A stretch of DNA of 64,000 nucleotides from Liolophura sinensis (taxonomy: Eukaryota > Mollusca > Polyplacophora > Chitonida > Chitonidae), in contig NC_088297.1 of NCBI RefSeq assembly GCF_032854445.1, forward strand, positions 16,317,127-16,381,126, in the 5' to 3' direction. The translations under genes were made by a program, and so were the position numbers. Positions 27,161 to 41,600 of the stretch are shown one piece after another. Under the pieces are notes generated by a model. The model saw nothing but the letters and a program-made list of their open reading frames with translations. It had not been told where the DNA came from and did no database searches. Numbering within the stretch: the first letter of the stretch is position 1; every line of letters starts with the position of its first letter.

Positions 27161-27558
27161 ATTACATATATGTATCACACGAGGGAAGAAAAGAAAATAT
27201 ATGTACACTCAGAAAAATCACCGGTTAAATTTTTTTGTCTGTAGTCTCAGTGGTGCTAGAATTGTTCTGTTAAATTTAACACACATATTCTATTAATTCA
27301 ACACAAAGATTCTATTAGACTAAAAGAACATAGTGTTGAATATGACAGTTTATTGTGTTATAATAACAGAATACATTGTAGCATCACCCAGACAACAGAC
27401 TTTCTGTTAAAAATTAAGATTAATTTTTTTAGTAAATTTGGACCGGAAAGGAGTTTTACCAGCTTCTCATTGCCCATGCATGATGTAAGTGCATATTACA
27501 GTTACGAAGTAACAAAATTGGTTAGCCACAAAAAGGATTTCATTTTTCTGAGTAAGAG

Positions 27559-27599
<41 letters not shown>

Positions 27600-28330
27600 T
27601 TTGGTGTTTTATGTCGTATACTCAAGAATGTTTCACTTATACGACGGTGGCCAGCATAATGGTAGACGAAACAGGACAGAGCCCAGGGGAAACCCACGAC
27701 CATCCGCAGGATGGTGAAAGGATTCTCTATACGGTCAATTAGACAATCCCATTCTGGGCGAGTTTTCTCGGACGAAGATTCGTCCGCTTCATTCTCTAGC
27801 CGCCGAGCTCTTTTTTTTTCCCTCAAGCGAAACAAGCTTACCCTCTCTTTTGTGCTTTAAATTATATTTTACATATGTAAAGGTCTTGTCTCAGCGGAAA
27901 GTCTTTACGTATCCTAAGGAGCGGTTTTCAGGAAGTTGTATTTTAATGGTATTTTCAGTAATCGTGCGAGATAAATAGACTTAAGTTCGTTGTTGTGCAA
28001 TATATAGTGTCTTTCAGTTGATCAATATCAGAATGTAGTCAAAATGATTGTAGAAGTAAATTACTTGGCACAGCAGTCTGTGAGTGTGATTGTAAATTTC
28101 TTTATTCGAACACCAGCAGCTGATTGTAGTTTTATTTCAGCGTATGAACGAGATCATCTCTGTTTTACATATTAAGTTTTTGATGTTAAACGATGTTTTT
28201 TTGTCGAGGAAAATAAAAAAAAAAATCAAAATGTCTCGTATTTCCATGTTTTCTTTCCAATTTTTAAGAGTCAGGATTTATAGAGAAATTAGTTTATTTC
28301 ATATACTATGTTGGTTTTCATGTCTATAAA
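27161..28330. other. Intergenic DNA, A+T-rich
   Basis: A stretch at 27240-27370 contains several variants of ATTCTRTTAAATTYAACAC and may be a decayed MITE. A family 1 SINE lies at 27561-27735. No gene is supported. Confidence 0.4.
27561..27735 (-). repeat. SINE family 1 copy
   Basis: (TTTA)n tail, GGTGTTTTATGTCGTATACT, ACTTATACGACGGTGGCCAG and CCCACGACCATCCGCAGG. The tRNA-like head is missing. Confidence 0.8.
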
Positions 28331-29424
28331 CGTCAGTTAAATTTCCGTATATATTTTAATGGGTTCATACATGGAATGTATAGGTTTTTTTCATTCCTAA
28401 CAGGCAATTTAGGGTTTGGCCTAACAAAATTAAGGTTAAACACAATTCTCAGCCTTGTGCTTGTAGAACCAAAGTCTCTTCGAAAGAAACGACAACAAAT
28501 AACATAACCTCTGTTACTTCGGAAGAGAGGTTGACACAGACCTATAAACAGCCACAACCACTTTGTTCTGTTGTGCATGGCAGCTCTATAAATCAACTTT
28601 TGATCTTGGATTTTTATGAAGCAATGGGAAATGTCATTTAAGACGTGATGGCTAAAGCACAAAACCGGATGCGGGTGACGTCAGCGAAAACAACTGCGTT
28701 CTCCTGTTCTGGACATCACTCGGGCCTAGATGGTTAAAATTGATAACATGGCGGTGTTTGCCTTTTTGCTTGATTTGGTCTGCAATATCTAGGTTAGCAT
28801 TGTGACAAAATAAGCAAGGCATTCAGAGAATACCAGTAGCTCGCCTGAACAGTTTGTAAAGCTGCATAATGCCCAGGTCATGTGACACATTCAAATATTG
28901 ACCTCTAAAACCTAAACAAGTAGAACGACTTACACTGTCATGCGTAAGGATTGCAGAGCAGGGACTTCAAATGATACGGAGTTGTAAATCTTTGTGGTGG
29001 TAAAAGACACTAATTCGTAAGGCTAGTAAAAAAAAGGTAGGCTTCTAGAAGGATGCTTTATCCGTGCATGCACCATACAGACATTTGGAGTAGTGTTGTC
29101 TCCCGATATGGGCCAGCTATCCGTCAGGAATTCAAAGCGGTTATACCTGAGATTTGGGGCAAAAAATCGATTAGCGTAAATCCATTCGAATATTGGCTAA
29201 ATTTTATTTAAACAGCTCAAAACACATGCCTCAGCCTGTACAGGAGTTACCGTTCAAAACCGTTCGTCGCCTTTAGAACTTTTCTTAAAACACTATAAAT
29301 AGCACAGGTACGAATCTTTATTTCCTGAAAGACAATAATTTAGGCTATTCTTGGTACAATTTGATTTGATTATCTTGGAACAAAAAGTATGTGGTGTAGC
29401 CTCCTTTATGAAGAACTGGCATCG

Positions 29425-29647
29425 ATGTTTATTTATTTACTCGAGAGGGTTTCACTCATACGACGGCGGCCTGCATCATGATGGCACGAGATCGGACAGA
29501 GGCAGGGGAAACCAACCGGCATCCACAGGTTGCTGCCAGGCTTTCTCCTCGTACCACGAGCTAGACTTGAACTCGCAGCGACCGCACTGGTTAGAGACTC
29601 CTGGGTCATTGTGCTGTACTATCAGCACACTAACCACGGGGCACGTG
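29425..29647 (-). repeat. SINE family 1 copy with tRNA-like head
   Basis: Runs from TTTATTTACTC through ACTCATACGACGGCGGCCTG to CTAGACTTGAACTCGCAGCG (reverse of a B box) and ends near CACTAACCACGGGGC, the degraded A-box end. Confidence 0.8.
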
Positions 29648-30124
29648 GTGTTTATAGAAGGAGGAAGTGGCTTAACCTTGGGGTACAGGACAAATCTACT
29701 GAATGTAAATAAACCTATACCTGCAGTTGAATAGAACTAAATAACGCAGGTTAATGATATGAGAAAACAGATATATACATTAGAACTGGAAAACAAAAAT
29801 GACAGGACAGTGTTCTTTTCCAACCTTTCTTTATTTTTTTTTTGTGTGAATTTTACCTCAAACAATGAGCCGACGTGAACATCATCCATTCAGGGCTATA
29901 TAGCATTAAACCAGTTGTAAAGCCAACAACAACAATGCAGTTTATTAACTTAAGTAGAGACTATGTCAAAACGATAAGGCTTAAGGGCGCCTGAAATGCT
30001 ACAAATCCGAGCTTGGTTAGCGATGATGTACTTCATACAAACCAGCATGGCGTGCTTTTGTGTGGTCAACTTGAAGTGCTCACACGAAACACAGAAAATG
30101 ATGTTCTGTAAATGGATGTCATCC

Positions 30125-30450
30125 CATAACTCGCAGCATATCTGCCGAGTGGGTACAAACATTTGCCAAACTCCGGGCCATGACACGCAATATATCTGCT
30201 GAATTGGCACAACCATTAGGCCAACTCCGCGCCACGACTCGCAACCTATCTGCTGCCTGGGCACAAGTGTTAGCCAACCTCCGCACCATGACTCGCAACA
30301 CATCTGCCGACTAAGCACAAACATTAGGCCAACTCCGCACCGTACCTTGCAACATATCTGCTGATTAAGCTCAAACATTAGTCAAACTCTGCACCACGAC
30401 TCGCAACAGATCTGCTGCGTGGGTACAAACATTGGCCAAACCCTGACAGA
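30125..30450 (-). repeat. 54-bp minisatellite (18-codon period), about six units
   Basis: The landmark TCTGC(C/T)G starts at 30141, 30195, 30249, 30303, 30357 and 30411, exactly 54 bp apart. The units diverge by substitution but show no indels. On the minus strand the array is open in two frames; one reads units like QQICCESWCGVGLMFVP. No start, homology or flanking exon supports a real protein. Confidence 0.85.
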
Positions 30451-30906
30451 CGACATACCTGGTAAGTGGGCCTAAAAATATGCCATGCCCGTTGCCCATA
30501 CAAATACAAGGGTAGGTGTATAAAACCCAAGCACGAACATGTCTACACACCCTTCACCGTACTAGGTGATATCAATGTCACTGCAACATTTAAGTTCATG
30601 GCAAAGAGCGCTAACAAAGAGTACTAACAGAACAGTTTCTCCTCTTAAAAAAAGGAAAAAAACAAAAGCTTAAAATCATATTATACAGTGGTACATGTAC
30701 AACGCAATTTGTTGCAATGTACAGGAAAATAAATAATTTTCGAACTAAAGGGGTTGTTCAGATCCCTACAAAAGAAAGACCAATCTGGAACATGTCGATT
30801 ATCAGGTTTCAGAACAGAAGAGTGGCATAATCTTAGCAGAATAATCTGTTGTCCACCCTAAAAAAAACCCCCAAAAAACAGACCTACAAATAGAAAAAGC
30901 GCTCAT

Positions 30907-31155
30907 ATTAGGGTGGAGATCTAATATCCACCCATGTGACTGATCCTTTTAGGATGCAGATGTGACATCATCTCTTGTAAGTGATCCTATTAGGACAAAG
31001 TTCTGATATTCACCTTAGTCACTGAACTGAACATGTTAGGACGAAGATCTGATATCCTCTAGAGTCAGTGAACTTAACCTATTATGATGAAGATCTGATA
31101 TCCATCCTAATGGGTGACACTATTAGGATTAAGATCTGATATTCACCCTGAGGGT
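30907..31155 (-). repeat. Degenerate tandem repeat around GATCTGATATCCACC
   Basis: About five units with irregular spacing (about 41-55 bp) share TTAGGA(C/T)-AAGATCTGATAT and CACCCTAGTCAGTGAAC-like segments. Confidence 0.6.
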
Positions 31156-32677
31156 ACAAGATACAGAATTCTGCTGTTTTAAGGTAAAGATTTAGCTCCC
31201 AGATGGTTCGCTGAAAACCCTGGGTAACATGTACACGTACATACCGACTTTCACGGCTCTTTTCAATGTCAAGACTGTGAATTTCTCACCCATATCCCAA
31301 CCCAACTTTCCATGTGTACATGTTGTTTTGGATCCAATGGTGTGCCCTGTCCCCAACCCACCGCAAAAATAGGATAACAATGAAAACGCACTTTATACAT
31401 TTAAAAGGGACTAAGTTTTTGGATAGTGGGCGACAGAATTTGAAACAAAATGAATTTGTGCGGGAGTTGTTTTGGCTGAAAAGTGCTAAACAGAAACAAA
31501 AAATTGTGTCAGCTTGCTTTTCAAACTCCCCAAAGAAATAGAACTTTTTTCATGTTGTTTCAGTCTAATTGTGGGTTTTACAACAGACGACAATGTTGGT
31601 CCAGGGGAAAGCTTAGGCCAACACATTTTTGTTTGGTGTAATACTGGTCTTCTCGGCCAGTATTAAGGTGGTAAAATATTCCTTACATTGATACTTATGG
31701 GATGCATTTGAACAAGTCTATTTCAAAATACTTCAACAAAATAACAACTTAGGTCATTCTGCAACATAAATTAATCGAATTATCTGCATTGATCTCGGAT
31801 TCATTACAAAGAAGGATGACGTAACAGAAAGGTTGAAGAAAACATGAAGCTGTGAATTCACGATTTATAAGCTAAGAAGCACTTCTGATCATTATAATAA
31901 CCCTTTTATAATAAAACAGAAACACCACCTTGCAAACTGTAGCCTCTATTGTTTCCAAAGTTACGTCTCACAGCAACTCTGGCGGTCAATACTGCCAAGG
32001 GGCATAACTTTTGAACACAATTTGAAGACTTCAGAAAATCTCTCGATGTCACTCCATTTGCATTCGGTATTACTCAACAATGTGAGAAACCCATGGCTTT
32101 CATGCCTGGGTAAACTAGACAGTATAGGCAAAGAATTAAGAGCGACATCGAGTGCCTGTACAAGTCTGTTGTTGTTCAGTATACACCGTGTATATCCCTA
32201 AAACCCTGCAGACAAAACTTCACAGAAATACATGTATTTTCAAAGTAACCTCCACAATCAAAAACTGTGAACTTGTGGGATATTCCGAAGCTGCGCGCAC
32301 ATCTTAGTAAAACTTCACAAGCTGGAACGCACAATATTCAAAAGTCAATATTTTCCATCAAGTTTTAATTTTTCATTAAGTTTCATTTTCACCAGTACAC
32401 TAAAAATGAATCCCAATGAGAAAGTCAACAGTCTAAATGTAACAGTACAAACCATTTGTTGTTAATTAATAACTGATTATCAAAATTCTTACTGATCATG
32501 TAAATCATCAAAGAAAGCCTAAAACAAAATGCAGCACAGGGTAACAGTGTGCTTAAACACTCAGGTGCGGAAACCCCTTCACAGCTGAGTAAGCAACACG
32601 ACACTAGGAATGAATGTTATTTCTGTAGAGTTTGTGCCAATACCAATCAAAAGGGAAAGACTTTAGTCGGTAATATG

Positions 32678-35600
32678 TTAGAGAGTAGCCGTTGTTCGCA
32701 GGGAATCTCCAACAAGTCCACCTTTCATGGTGATCCCAACGTCATTGGTAGACTTGACTGGCCTGTCAAGGAAAACAAAAACACACACAAAAAATTGAGA
32801 AACTCAGTTATTGGATTATGATCATTTATTTAATTGGTGTTTAATGCCAAGTTCATGGTATATTGCATACATATATTGATGTATGGGATGTGATCTGCAC
32901 ATAAACTTCATGCAAGACCACTCGAATGATTCTATTTTGTTAATATGTTTATTTCATGGTTGTTCAACGATATTCGATATTAACGACACGATGTAAATGG
33001 ATAGAGGCAGATGAGTACAGACAGAAAATGCTTTTCTGAATGCATAGAATAAAAATACCTGTCGCAGAAACATAACTTAATATTTCAACCCCTGAAAAAA
33101 GATCACGTCACGGTTGTTCAAAAGTGTTTTAAGGCTTAATACCAGATTTGACTTTAAGGCATGTATTCAAATTTGTACTTAGCCCAAAAGTAATTGCGTA
33201 ACCCCATATTAAATATCAACTACTAAATCTGCTACTGTTATAATTTGGCTAAAATCTTAGATATAAAATATGACTTTATACCGGAATTAACTAATACAGG
33301 AACAACTGGGCCCTGAGACATGTTAACTCACCCATCCCCACTGACAACTTTGTCTTCCCCTGCGGCGATTGCCTTCAAGTCAACAGTGCCACTCTCGACC
33401 AGATGTTTGAGTGCTGCGAAGGAGGCAGTGTCTCTGGCAGCCTGACGAGTGGGACCAGTGCCATGAACTGAGTGAGTGGGTGTTGTGGACATTGTCACGC
33501 GGCACAGGCATTCCTGGCAAAGGGAGATAACCACCACACTTATCAAAGGGAGAATACTTCATAACTAAACTGTGATGATTTGATCTAGGCATGAGCCCAT
33601 CTTGTTGTCTTTTACTTGGGCACAAACTTGAGTACATTCCCATCGGTGAAATATTTGTACTTGTATAGAAAGTACTCGTCTTACTGGTTGATAATTATCC
33701 AGCAACTCAGAACGGGAAGAACCCAAACTGTGGTTGGTACATTGTTTTGCAGTAAAGAAGAAATGTACCAATTTTACACAAACTAGTGCAAAATATTTTT
33801 AAGGGGCTGCGTTTGAATTTTTTACTGAAGTCGTTAACTTTCACCAAAACATCAATAATAAATAAATAATACACTAACCTTGCCAGAAAAGTCGTCAAAT
33901 TCCACAGTAAAATTATTAGCTTTCGCTATGGCAACCAGTTGTTGTTCGGCTCTCAATCCAGTGTTCATATTGAGAAAGTTTGTCACCTGGAGGTTGTCTC
34001 CCCCTGCTAGTGAGCCCAGGTTGCGTCTGCCCACATTGGGCTGGCGACTCTTCTCAGGTAAGAAGAGAAGCCCAGGCATGAGCTGCCGAACACCTTTCCC
34101 ATTGGTAGCTGGAGGAATACAAGACAGCACAATAATACAACTGCACTTTGTAAAGGAATCATAAAATCATGGTTTTTATTTCTTAATATGGAGTATATGA
34201 TGTGACCTAACATATGAAATTACAAAAAAGCTTTTTTGTAGTTTAAACTACAGTTTTCAGTAGGCTTCAGTGGTCAGTGCAGAAATTAAACAGCCTGCTG
34301 TGGTGACATGAACAGTGACATTTGTCAAAACAACTTTACTTGGAGGAAAACCCGAATTGGAGGTGATAGGCTGAGCCGGTGTTCCAAGTATGTTCATCGA
34401 TGCCATTATTTCCATATATTTTAAGGATGGAGAGACAGACAGACTGACAGACAATGCCACCATGCCAGTACTAGGAGCATATAAACAAGGGAAAGAACTT
34501 ACCAATACCATCTTCTGGATCACTGAACGTTACTTTTTTGTCTCCAGATGCAAACTGTAATTATACAACAAAACAGTTCAACATCTTAATTTCTCGTCTT
34601 ATACAGGCACTATCCTTGTTTATAGGCTGCACAAGGTGTAAACTTTTCTATTTTGCAACACACAAATTAAAATATAGCTTCATATCAAAAACGAATTTTT
34701 AATGTTTATAATATGCATTTAAACAAATCTTTAGATGAGTGCAAAGATGTGGAGCAATTTAACAGTATTTTTTTATTCCATTAGGGCTTATTTCTATATT
34801 CAAGAATTGTTGTCCTTGATGATGGTAATGAGATTTATGTGTGGAGTAAATCGGATGGCCCTAAATACTTAATTACACGCCTTCATCAACCCACTAAATT
34901 GAAGCCGGCACCAATTCCACAAAGCCATTTCTGACTTAAACCAAAACTTAAAACTTCATCAGAAATCTTAGTTTTTGGTACTGCAGTGTGAAATTTTGGC
35001 ATATTTGTCTTAAGATCACATTTATGAAGTGATGAAAATTCTACTTTGCAAGGCCAAAAAGATAACCCTTAAAATCGTATTTGACATTTTGACTAAAGCC
35101 AGTATTTGTTTTGTGGAAAGAATTCTATATAAAAGGAAAGTCCTACATGTAATTTGTGTCCTATGTACATCTAAATGCTAAATTTTCAAGGGTAAATTTG
35201 AATTTTTTTGAGGAAGGTACAAAATGAACTGCATTTGTCTGGCATCACAAGCTCTTCTACAGTTGCATGTAAATGTAAAAACAAAAACCATAGTACAAGG
35301 CCATTACAGCAGCAGCTCATGATAAATCCGGAGAGAGACTGGCTGGTCAAGAGACCTTAGTGTCACCATCTAGTCCATGATTACATGTAAAACACAGCAC
35401 ACAAGGCCAGTATTATGCTCATCAGAACACAGGCCAGTTATGACACTTACATCAGAAATGCCCGACTTGAGAGCTGGTTTAGAGGGCTGGGGTGAGGGTC
35501 GGCTGAAGCCCAGCAGCTGTAACATCTCTTCAGCCGCATTACGCTTGGCTAACTTCTTGTTGGGTCCCACACCTGTGCATGTCTTGTCTTCAACGCACAC

Positions 35601-38600
35601 CTGTTGGTCAAAATAAATGTACATGACTATGTACTAATTTCAATTTATTTATTTATTTGACTGATGTTTCAAGATATTCTCAAGAATATTTCAATTATAT
35701 GACGGCAGCCAGCATTATGGTAGGAGGAAGTCGGACAGAGCCCGGGGGAAACCAGGACCACCTGCAGGTTGCTGACAGTCCTTGCCACGTATGACCGGAG
35801 AGGAAGCAAGTAGGAGCTGGACTTGAACTTACAATTGTGGATGTGAATTGAATTATAAAACTTTGTGGCAGCACTGTCGACTTGAACAATCTGCTTTTCC
35901 TGGAGGCCATTTCAGTATACATGCACATCAATTATTAAATATGAAGGTCAATAGTACATCATTACATGTATACAATCAGTTGAAATCATTATCAATCCAA
36001 AGTTATTTACCTGTCTGAAATAATGTATCAAATACTGACTAAAAAACAACAACTGATGCTGCTGCTAATATTTAATTCTGCCATAGCTGTTGAGATATCA
36101 TTGTTCACCTTATTTAAAGCAAACAATATTTAATTTGTGTTATGCACCAATTTTGTTTGTTTGTTGTAAAATGGTAACAGGTGTGCTCTGTATGTAATCT
36201 CCAACCAGGCACACATACCTGACAAACTGCCTGACTTGCCAGGGCTAGGCTAGACACACTGAGAACTCAAAAAGTTTATATACTTTGACAACCTGGTACA
36301 ACTTTTAATTTTCCTTTTTTAATAAGTTCACATGTATTCGCTCCCAACTTTAAGTTAATTGATTAAAAGTTGATACGCCCAAAATTATATTACTGATGAA
36401 ATTCTATCTTTGGCTCTTTTGAAGTGTGAATATGTTAAACAAAAAATTTAACTATATAATTCATTTCATTGTTGTTTAACGTCACTACATTCAAGAATTT
36501 TTTCGGTATAAATACCAGGAGATTTATGGGTCTACGAGTCTACACACATGACAAACAGACGTGCACAGCTTGTGAACTCCCAACAAATGAAATAGCCTCA
36601 CGAATGATAATCAGTTTATCATCAATGCCCCAGTGTGAGCACGAGAATGTACAAATTCCCTGTCCGAGGCCAGGGTTGAACCAACACCTATGGAGTTCCT
36701 GAAGATGCATTTAGAAGTCGCAGATGAAATTATACAATAAATTTATTTCGTTTATTTCATTGGTGTTTTACACTGTACTCGAGAATATTTCGCTTACATG
36801 ACTTATATGGCCAGCATTATGGTAAGAGGAAATCGGACAGAGCTAATTTAAAAATTATACACCAAAGGGATGTTTGTTATAGATACACAACTTGTTTTTA
36901 TTGGCATCACATTCCACTGTAAATACTAACACAATGTTACCATCTATATCGAAACATCATGCTGACAAAACAAGAAGTTGTATATCCATAACGAAAATCT
37001 TGTTACTACATCATTTGACATGAAGATTCAGAATTTGTCCTTTATAACGAACCCATCAAAGAAACAGTGACAGTGAGGAAATCCACAAATTCCAAGGCTT
37101 TGGTTGAACGCACACCTGGTACATGTATGTCCTGCATGTTACCATGGTTACTGCGTGACCTGAGGACTTTTGTCCTACCTGCATAACAAACTCTCGCCGC
37201 CTGGGCTGTCCCCTCTCTGTGATCAGCGTATAGACTGGTTCCTTCTTCTTCTGAGCCTGCATAATCTGAATGAGGCGACTAATAGGGTTGATCCCTACCC
37301 CGTAGCCTGGGTCGGCTTTCTGAGCCTGAGGGAGAAAATGGGAGAAGCCAATAAGAGGCGTTTCTGAACTAAAACAAATAACAACAACAACAACAAAATC
37401 CTGCAATGCCTGTACAACAAAGGAGTTTATTTTTTTTTTGTTTATTTTTTCCACAACATAGCCAAACAGCTGTTTTTCCATTGTTTCCTTCTGCAAAGTT
37501 GAAAGAGATTGTCCTGGCAACATATCTACTTCAGAGGTTGAATCAGAACTAGAATTTGGATGTCTGAAGTACTCTCAAAAATAAAAGGAAAAAACCCAAT
37601 AAACTCTTGAAAGAAATTTATTTATTTATTTGATCGGTGTTTTATGCCGTACTCAAGAATATTTCACTTATACAATAGCAGCCATCATTATGGTGGGAGG
37701 AAATCGCTGCCACAGAATTGGGACCAGGGACAAAATCTGAATACATGGAAAAGCACTATTACCAATGTCCTAAATGGGGGTAATTATAAAAATAATCATG
37801 AAAAAAAAATACTCGACTGCCATTAAACTTAAGCCTGCACAAGTTAAGATGACAGGCAAGATGTACATGTTGAGAATTTTCACTGAACTCCGCACAGTAG
37901 CTTGGGAGATGGGTCGACAAAATCGTGTCAACAGACAGGTGGTCAGACAGTCTCGTATACCATCTCCCACTCTAGCTTCGTGGAGGGTTGAGGGTGGAGG
38001 AGGGGTTGTGTATAGAAAGAAAATGTCGTGCACTGGAGCTCGCAGATTTACAAAATGGCTGCACAGGTAAACATCTTAAGGTGCACTGGCTAAAAGGTGG
38101 GTGCATATGTGCACCCAGGCGCAACTCATTTTGAACATTTCTTGAAGTTCAAAAATTTACACAAACAATAACAATAAGAGCAGAATAATGGTGGACTTAC
38201 GGTACTAAGCGTCTCTACCTTGATCAAGTTTCTGTTTTTCTTTTTGGTTGTCATCATTTTTGGTTTGGCTTTTTGACTAGTTGAGGTGACAGAAGGCAGC
38301 TGACGTAACTGCTCAAGCATTTTCTCCGCAGCTTTTTTCTTGGAGAGTTTTTTACTGTTGCCTTGCGCCTCAGTGGTGTAGTCTCCCACACGACACTGTG
38401 TCACAAAGACTTTCATGTGGGGAGGGCCTGACTCCCGGGTCACCTGTGTAAATGGCAGGTGAGAAAATAACATATTGGACATCAAACGAATAACATTGCA
38501 CTAAACAGACACCAGATTCTCTCCAGCAAGCCTGTTGTGATGGTAGCCATTTCAAAACTGGCATACTAAGAAAAAAAAAAAACAACAACAATTCAAACAT

Positions 38601-41600
38601 TTTTAAAAACTGTGAAGAATTTCTATTTTTTCCTCTTGTCCTCATTTTTATTTATTTTTCTTTGATGAAAGCTAAACATAAAAGTGGATAGCATAATGGG
38701 GAAACCCAGGATAATCTACCAGACAATGCAAAACCAATGTGTACGACACAATGATTAAAGGTAAGTTATGTCCCACAAACTTCATGTAAGACCGAATTAA
38801 CAGCCAGAATATCGACGTCGACAGCTCTGTCGCCAATATCCCGAAAGCAGTGGACCATAGGATTGAAATGCCACCTCTGACTTCAACACATGATCCAGCC
38901 CATTCTGGATATAGCGCTGAACCAAAATGTCCATTGTAAAACACGACTGTCTTACCTGGAAGACAACCTCAAGGTTTCTCTTAAGGGCGATTTCGTGGAC
39001 CAGGCTGATCTCGGATTTCAAGTTATCCTTCTCTGTAAAGAAGTAAGAACAGGTATGTAAATCATTAATTCCTTTCTCTGAGAGTTCTCCCCTTACAGCA
39101 TTCAATGTGGGAATATGCATATTTGTGGCTGAGATTCAATACAGTTCTCTAGAATAGACATTTCACTTCTATGAAGCAACAAAAAGAGTCATTGATTTCA
39201 TCTGACAGAGAATTGTTCAACACTACATGCATATATTTCTCACTTACATGATGGTATTAAAGGTGGAGAAAACATAAAAATGACACGAAGTCAAGATTAA
39301 TGATTGCACATAGTTGTAAATATCGTATTTAAGACAAGAGAAAGCTAAAATATGAAGTAAGGTTCATCACATAGACAACTGAAAACTGTGTGTAAAAATA
39401 CTTTCATTTAGTTTTTCAGATATTTGAATACTATGGTGGGCTTCATGAGCCATACTGAAGGAATCTAGGAACTCTGACGTCACAGCATCTTTTTGTCCTG
39501 ATGTCACATCATTTTTTTGTCCTGATGTAAACCAGAAGGAAAGAATTTTGTGGAAAATCATTTCAGTCATCTTTTGCTCATGGGGATAAGAGTTATTCCA
39601 ACATTTGGTGTCGTGATCAGAGTTGGAAAAACTTCCTGTCATGTCATAGTTCCTAAACTCTGATAGCCCACCTTAGAATCCAAATGTTTGAATGCCTTTA
39701 ACTCTTTTCACAAAAATCTAAAAAAAATTAATGAAAGTGTATTTACGCATAGTTTTAAGAGGTCTATTCATTGATGCTGACTCCAATTTTTCCTTTATTA
39801 TTTCTCTTGAAAATAATTATTGCATGGTGGGTATTTGGGACAACCTTTTGGTATATATAGTCTTTGTGTTATAATATTATAAATGAGGATTAACACATGT
39901 TTAATGAACATATTTTGCTAGAATTTTGTCTTTTCAGATAAAGTATATGTTCACCCTGGATTCTGATCATATTTATATTTTTAATATATTCTAAATATTA
40001 TCAAAATTCAGATAAAATGCGTATGTTTAGATATAAACAACAAATTTACATTCAAATAAATTCATCAGACATGAATTATGCATTATTATGCAACAATGAT
40101 AAATACCAAAAGGTGGTCCCAAATATCCACCAAATGATAATATTTTCAAATAAAAAAAAATCTTTGCAAATAAGTTTTTTTACACCATACTCAAGAATGC
40201 TTTTAAAGTTTTGTGGGTGGAGGAAACCGGAGTGCCCGCAGTAACCAAAGCCTCACAATGCAATGACAGCAAGGGAGTCTACAAATGCCCTGTCCAAAGC
40301 AGAGTTAGACCAAACACATCTCACATGACCTGGTGACTGACAGGCAAGCCCCTTAACAACTTCACCAATGCCTGTTCCAAAGACGATTTATTTGTTTATT
40401 TGATTGGTGTTTTACGCCGTACTCAAGATTATTTCACTTATACAACAGCGTCCAGCATTATGTTGGGTGGAAACTGAGCAGAGCCCTGGGGAAACCCACG
40501 ACCATCCACAGGTTGCTGGAAAACCTTCCAACATATGGCCAGAGAGGAAGCCAGCATGAACTCACAGTGACCGCATTGATGAGGGGTTCCTGGGTCATTA
40601 CGCTGCGCTAGTGCGCTAACCAACTGAGCCACAGAGGTTCCCCCCCCCCCCTCCCACCTCTAAAGAAGAGCCAACAATGCTATTTACCATCCAGAATCTC
40701 AGTCTTTGTGATGTCAGGCTCGTCTTTGATCTTTCCCGCGCTCTGGTTGGGGAGAGGGATTAACCGCAAGATCTTGAGGGCTTTTGTGGCAGCCATGTGA
40801 CGAGCAGCTTGGCGTGTGGGCCCCTCCCCGATAAACTCCCGCGGACCCACCTTCAGCGAGGTGTAGAACATCCTAGGCATTCGGGGGTAATGATACCTGT
40901 CAAGTGGAGAGACCAATGTAAATTACGTATGCCTCCAGACTGGAAAAAGTGCGCTGTACAGGACCAATGGAAATGTAGTATCGAGTATTTGAAAAAATGT
41001 GCATAATTTATAATGCAAATTAACTACTGTGATTCTTCAACTTTTTTGAGCGATTGCAAGGTGTTTATCCAAGCATATTCTAAAGGCATTATACTGTGTT
41101 CACTGTTCAAAATTATACTTTTTGTTAAACACTGAAACTGGCCGATCCAACCAATGTAGTTTTGTCTCAAAAATCAAATTAAAAAATGTGCATAAATTGC
41201 ACTGAAAGTTGCTCTTTTGAGGAATTAAGGTATGATGATGTCACAAACAGGCTCTGGACTAATATACACATGGTAAATGAACTAAAATTTCACACATGAC
41301 TAAGTGAAACATCTTAGATATTGATTGATTAGATATTGAGGATTTCTTAAATGGTAGGAGCCTTCATATCCTACTGGAAATTTATAAATATAAGTTTCAG
41401 CACTATTTTGTAACACACTTTGATTAAAAAAGAAGGCACTTTTTGGGGTAAAATTTTAGGTCATTTATCATATATGTATAAATGATTATGTGATTGGTGT
41501 TTTACACCGTACACAAGAATATTTCACTTATAAAAAGGTAGCCAGCATTATGGTGGGAGGAAACCAAAGGAAATTCACAACCATCTGCAGGTTGGTGACA

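Larger units (their letters stand above)
28331..32677. other. Region 3' of Staufen: repeats and probable 3' UTR
   Basis: No coding exon is supported. It holds a SINE (29425-29647), a 54-bp minisatellite (30125-30450) and a ~45-55-bp repeat (30907-31155). The part next to 32678 should contain the Staufen 3' untranslated region; its end is not clear by eye. Confidence 0.4.

Noticed and set aside
28738-28800. ATGGCGG start with a short frame (MAVFAFLLDLVCN)
   Set aside because: Stops after 14 codons and has no continuation that could be supported.
29950-30378. 142-codon minus-strand frame over the 54-bp repeat as a gene
   Set aside because: Open because the period is a multiple of three; no start context, splice structure or recognised domain.
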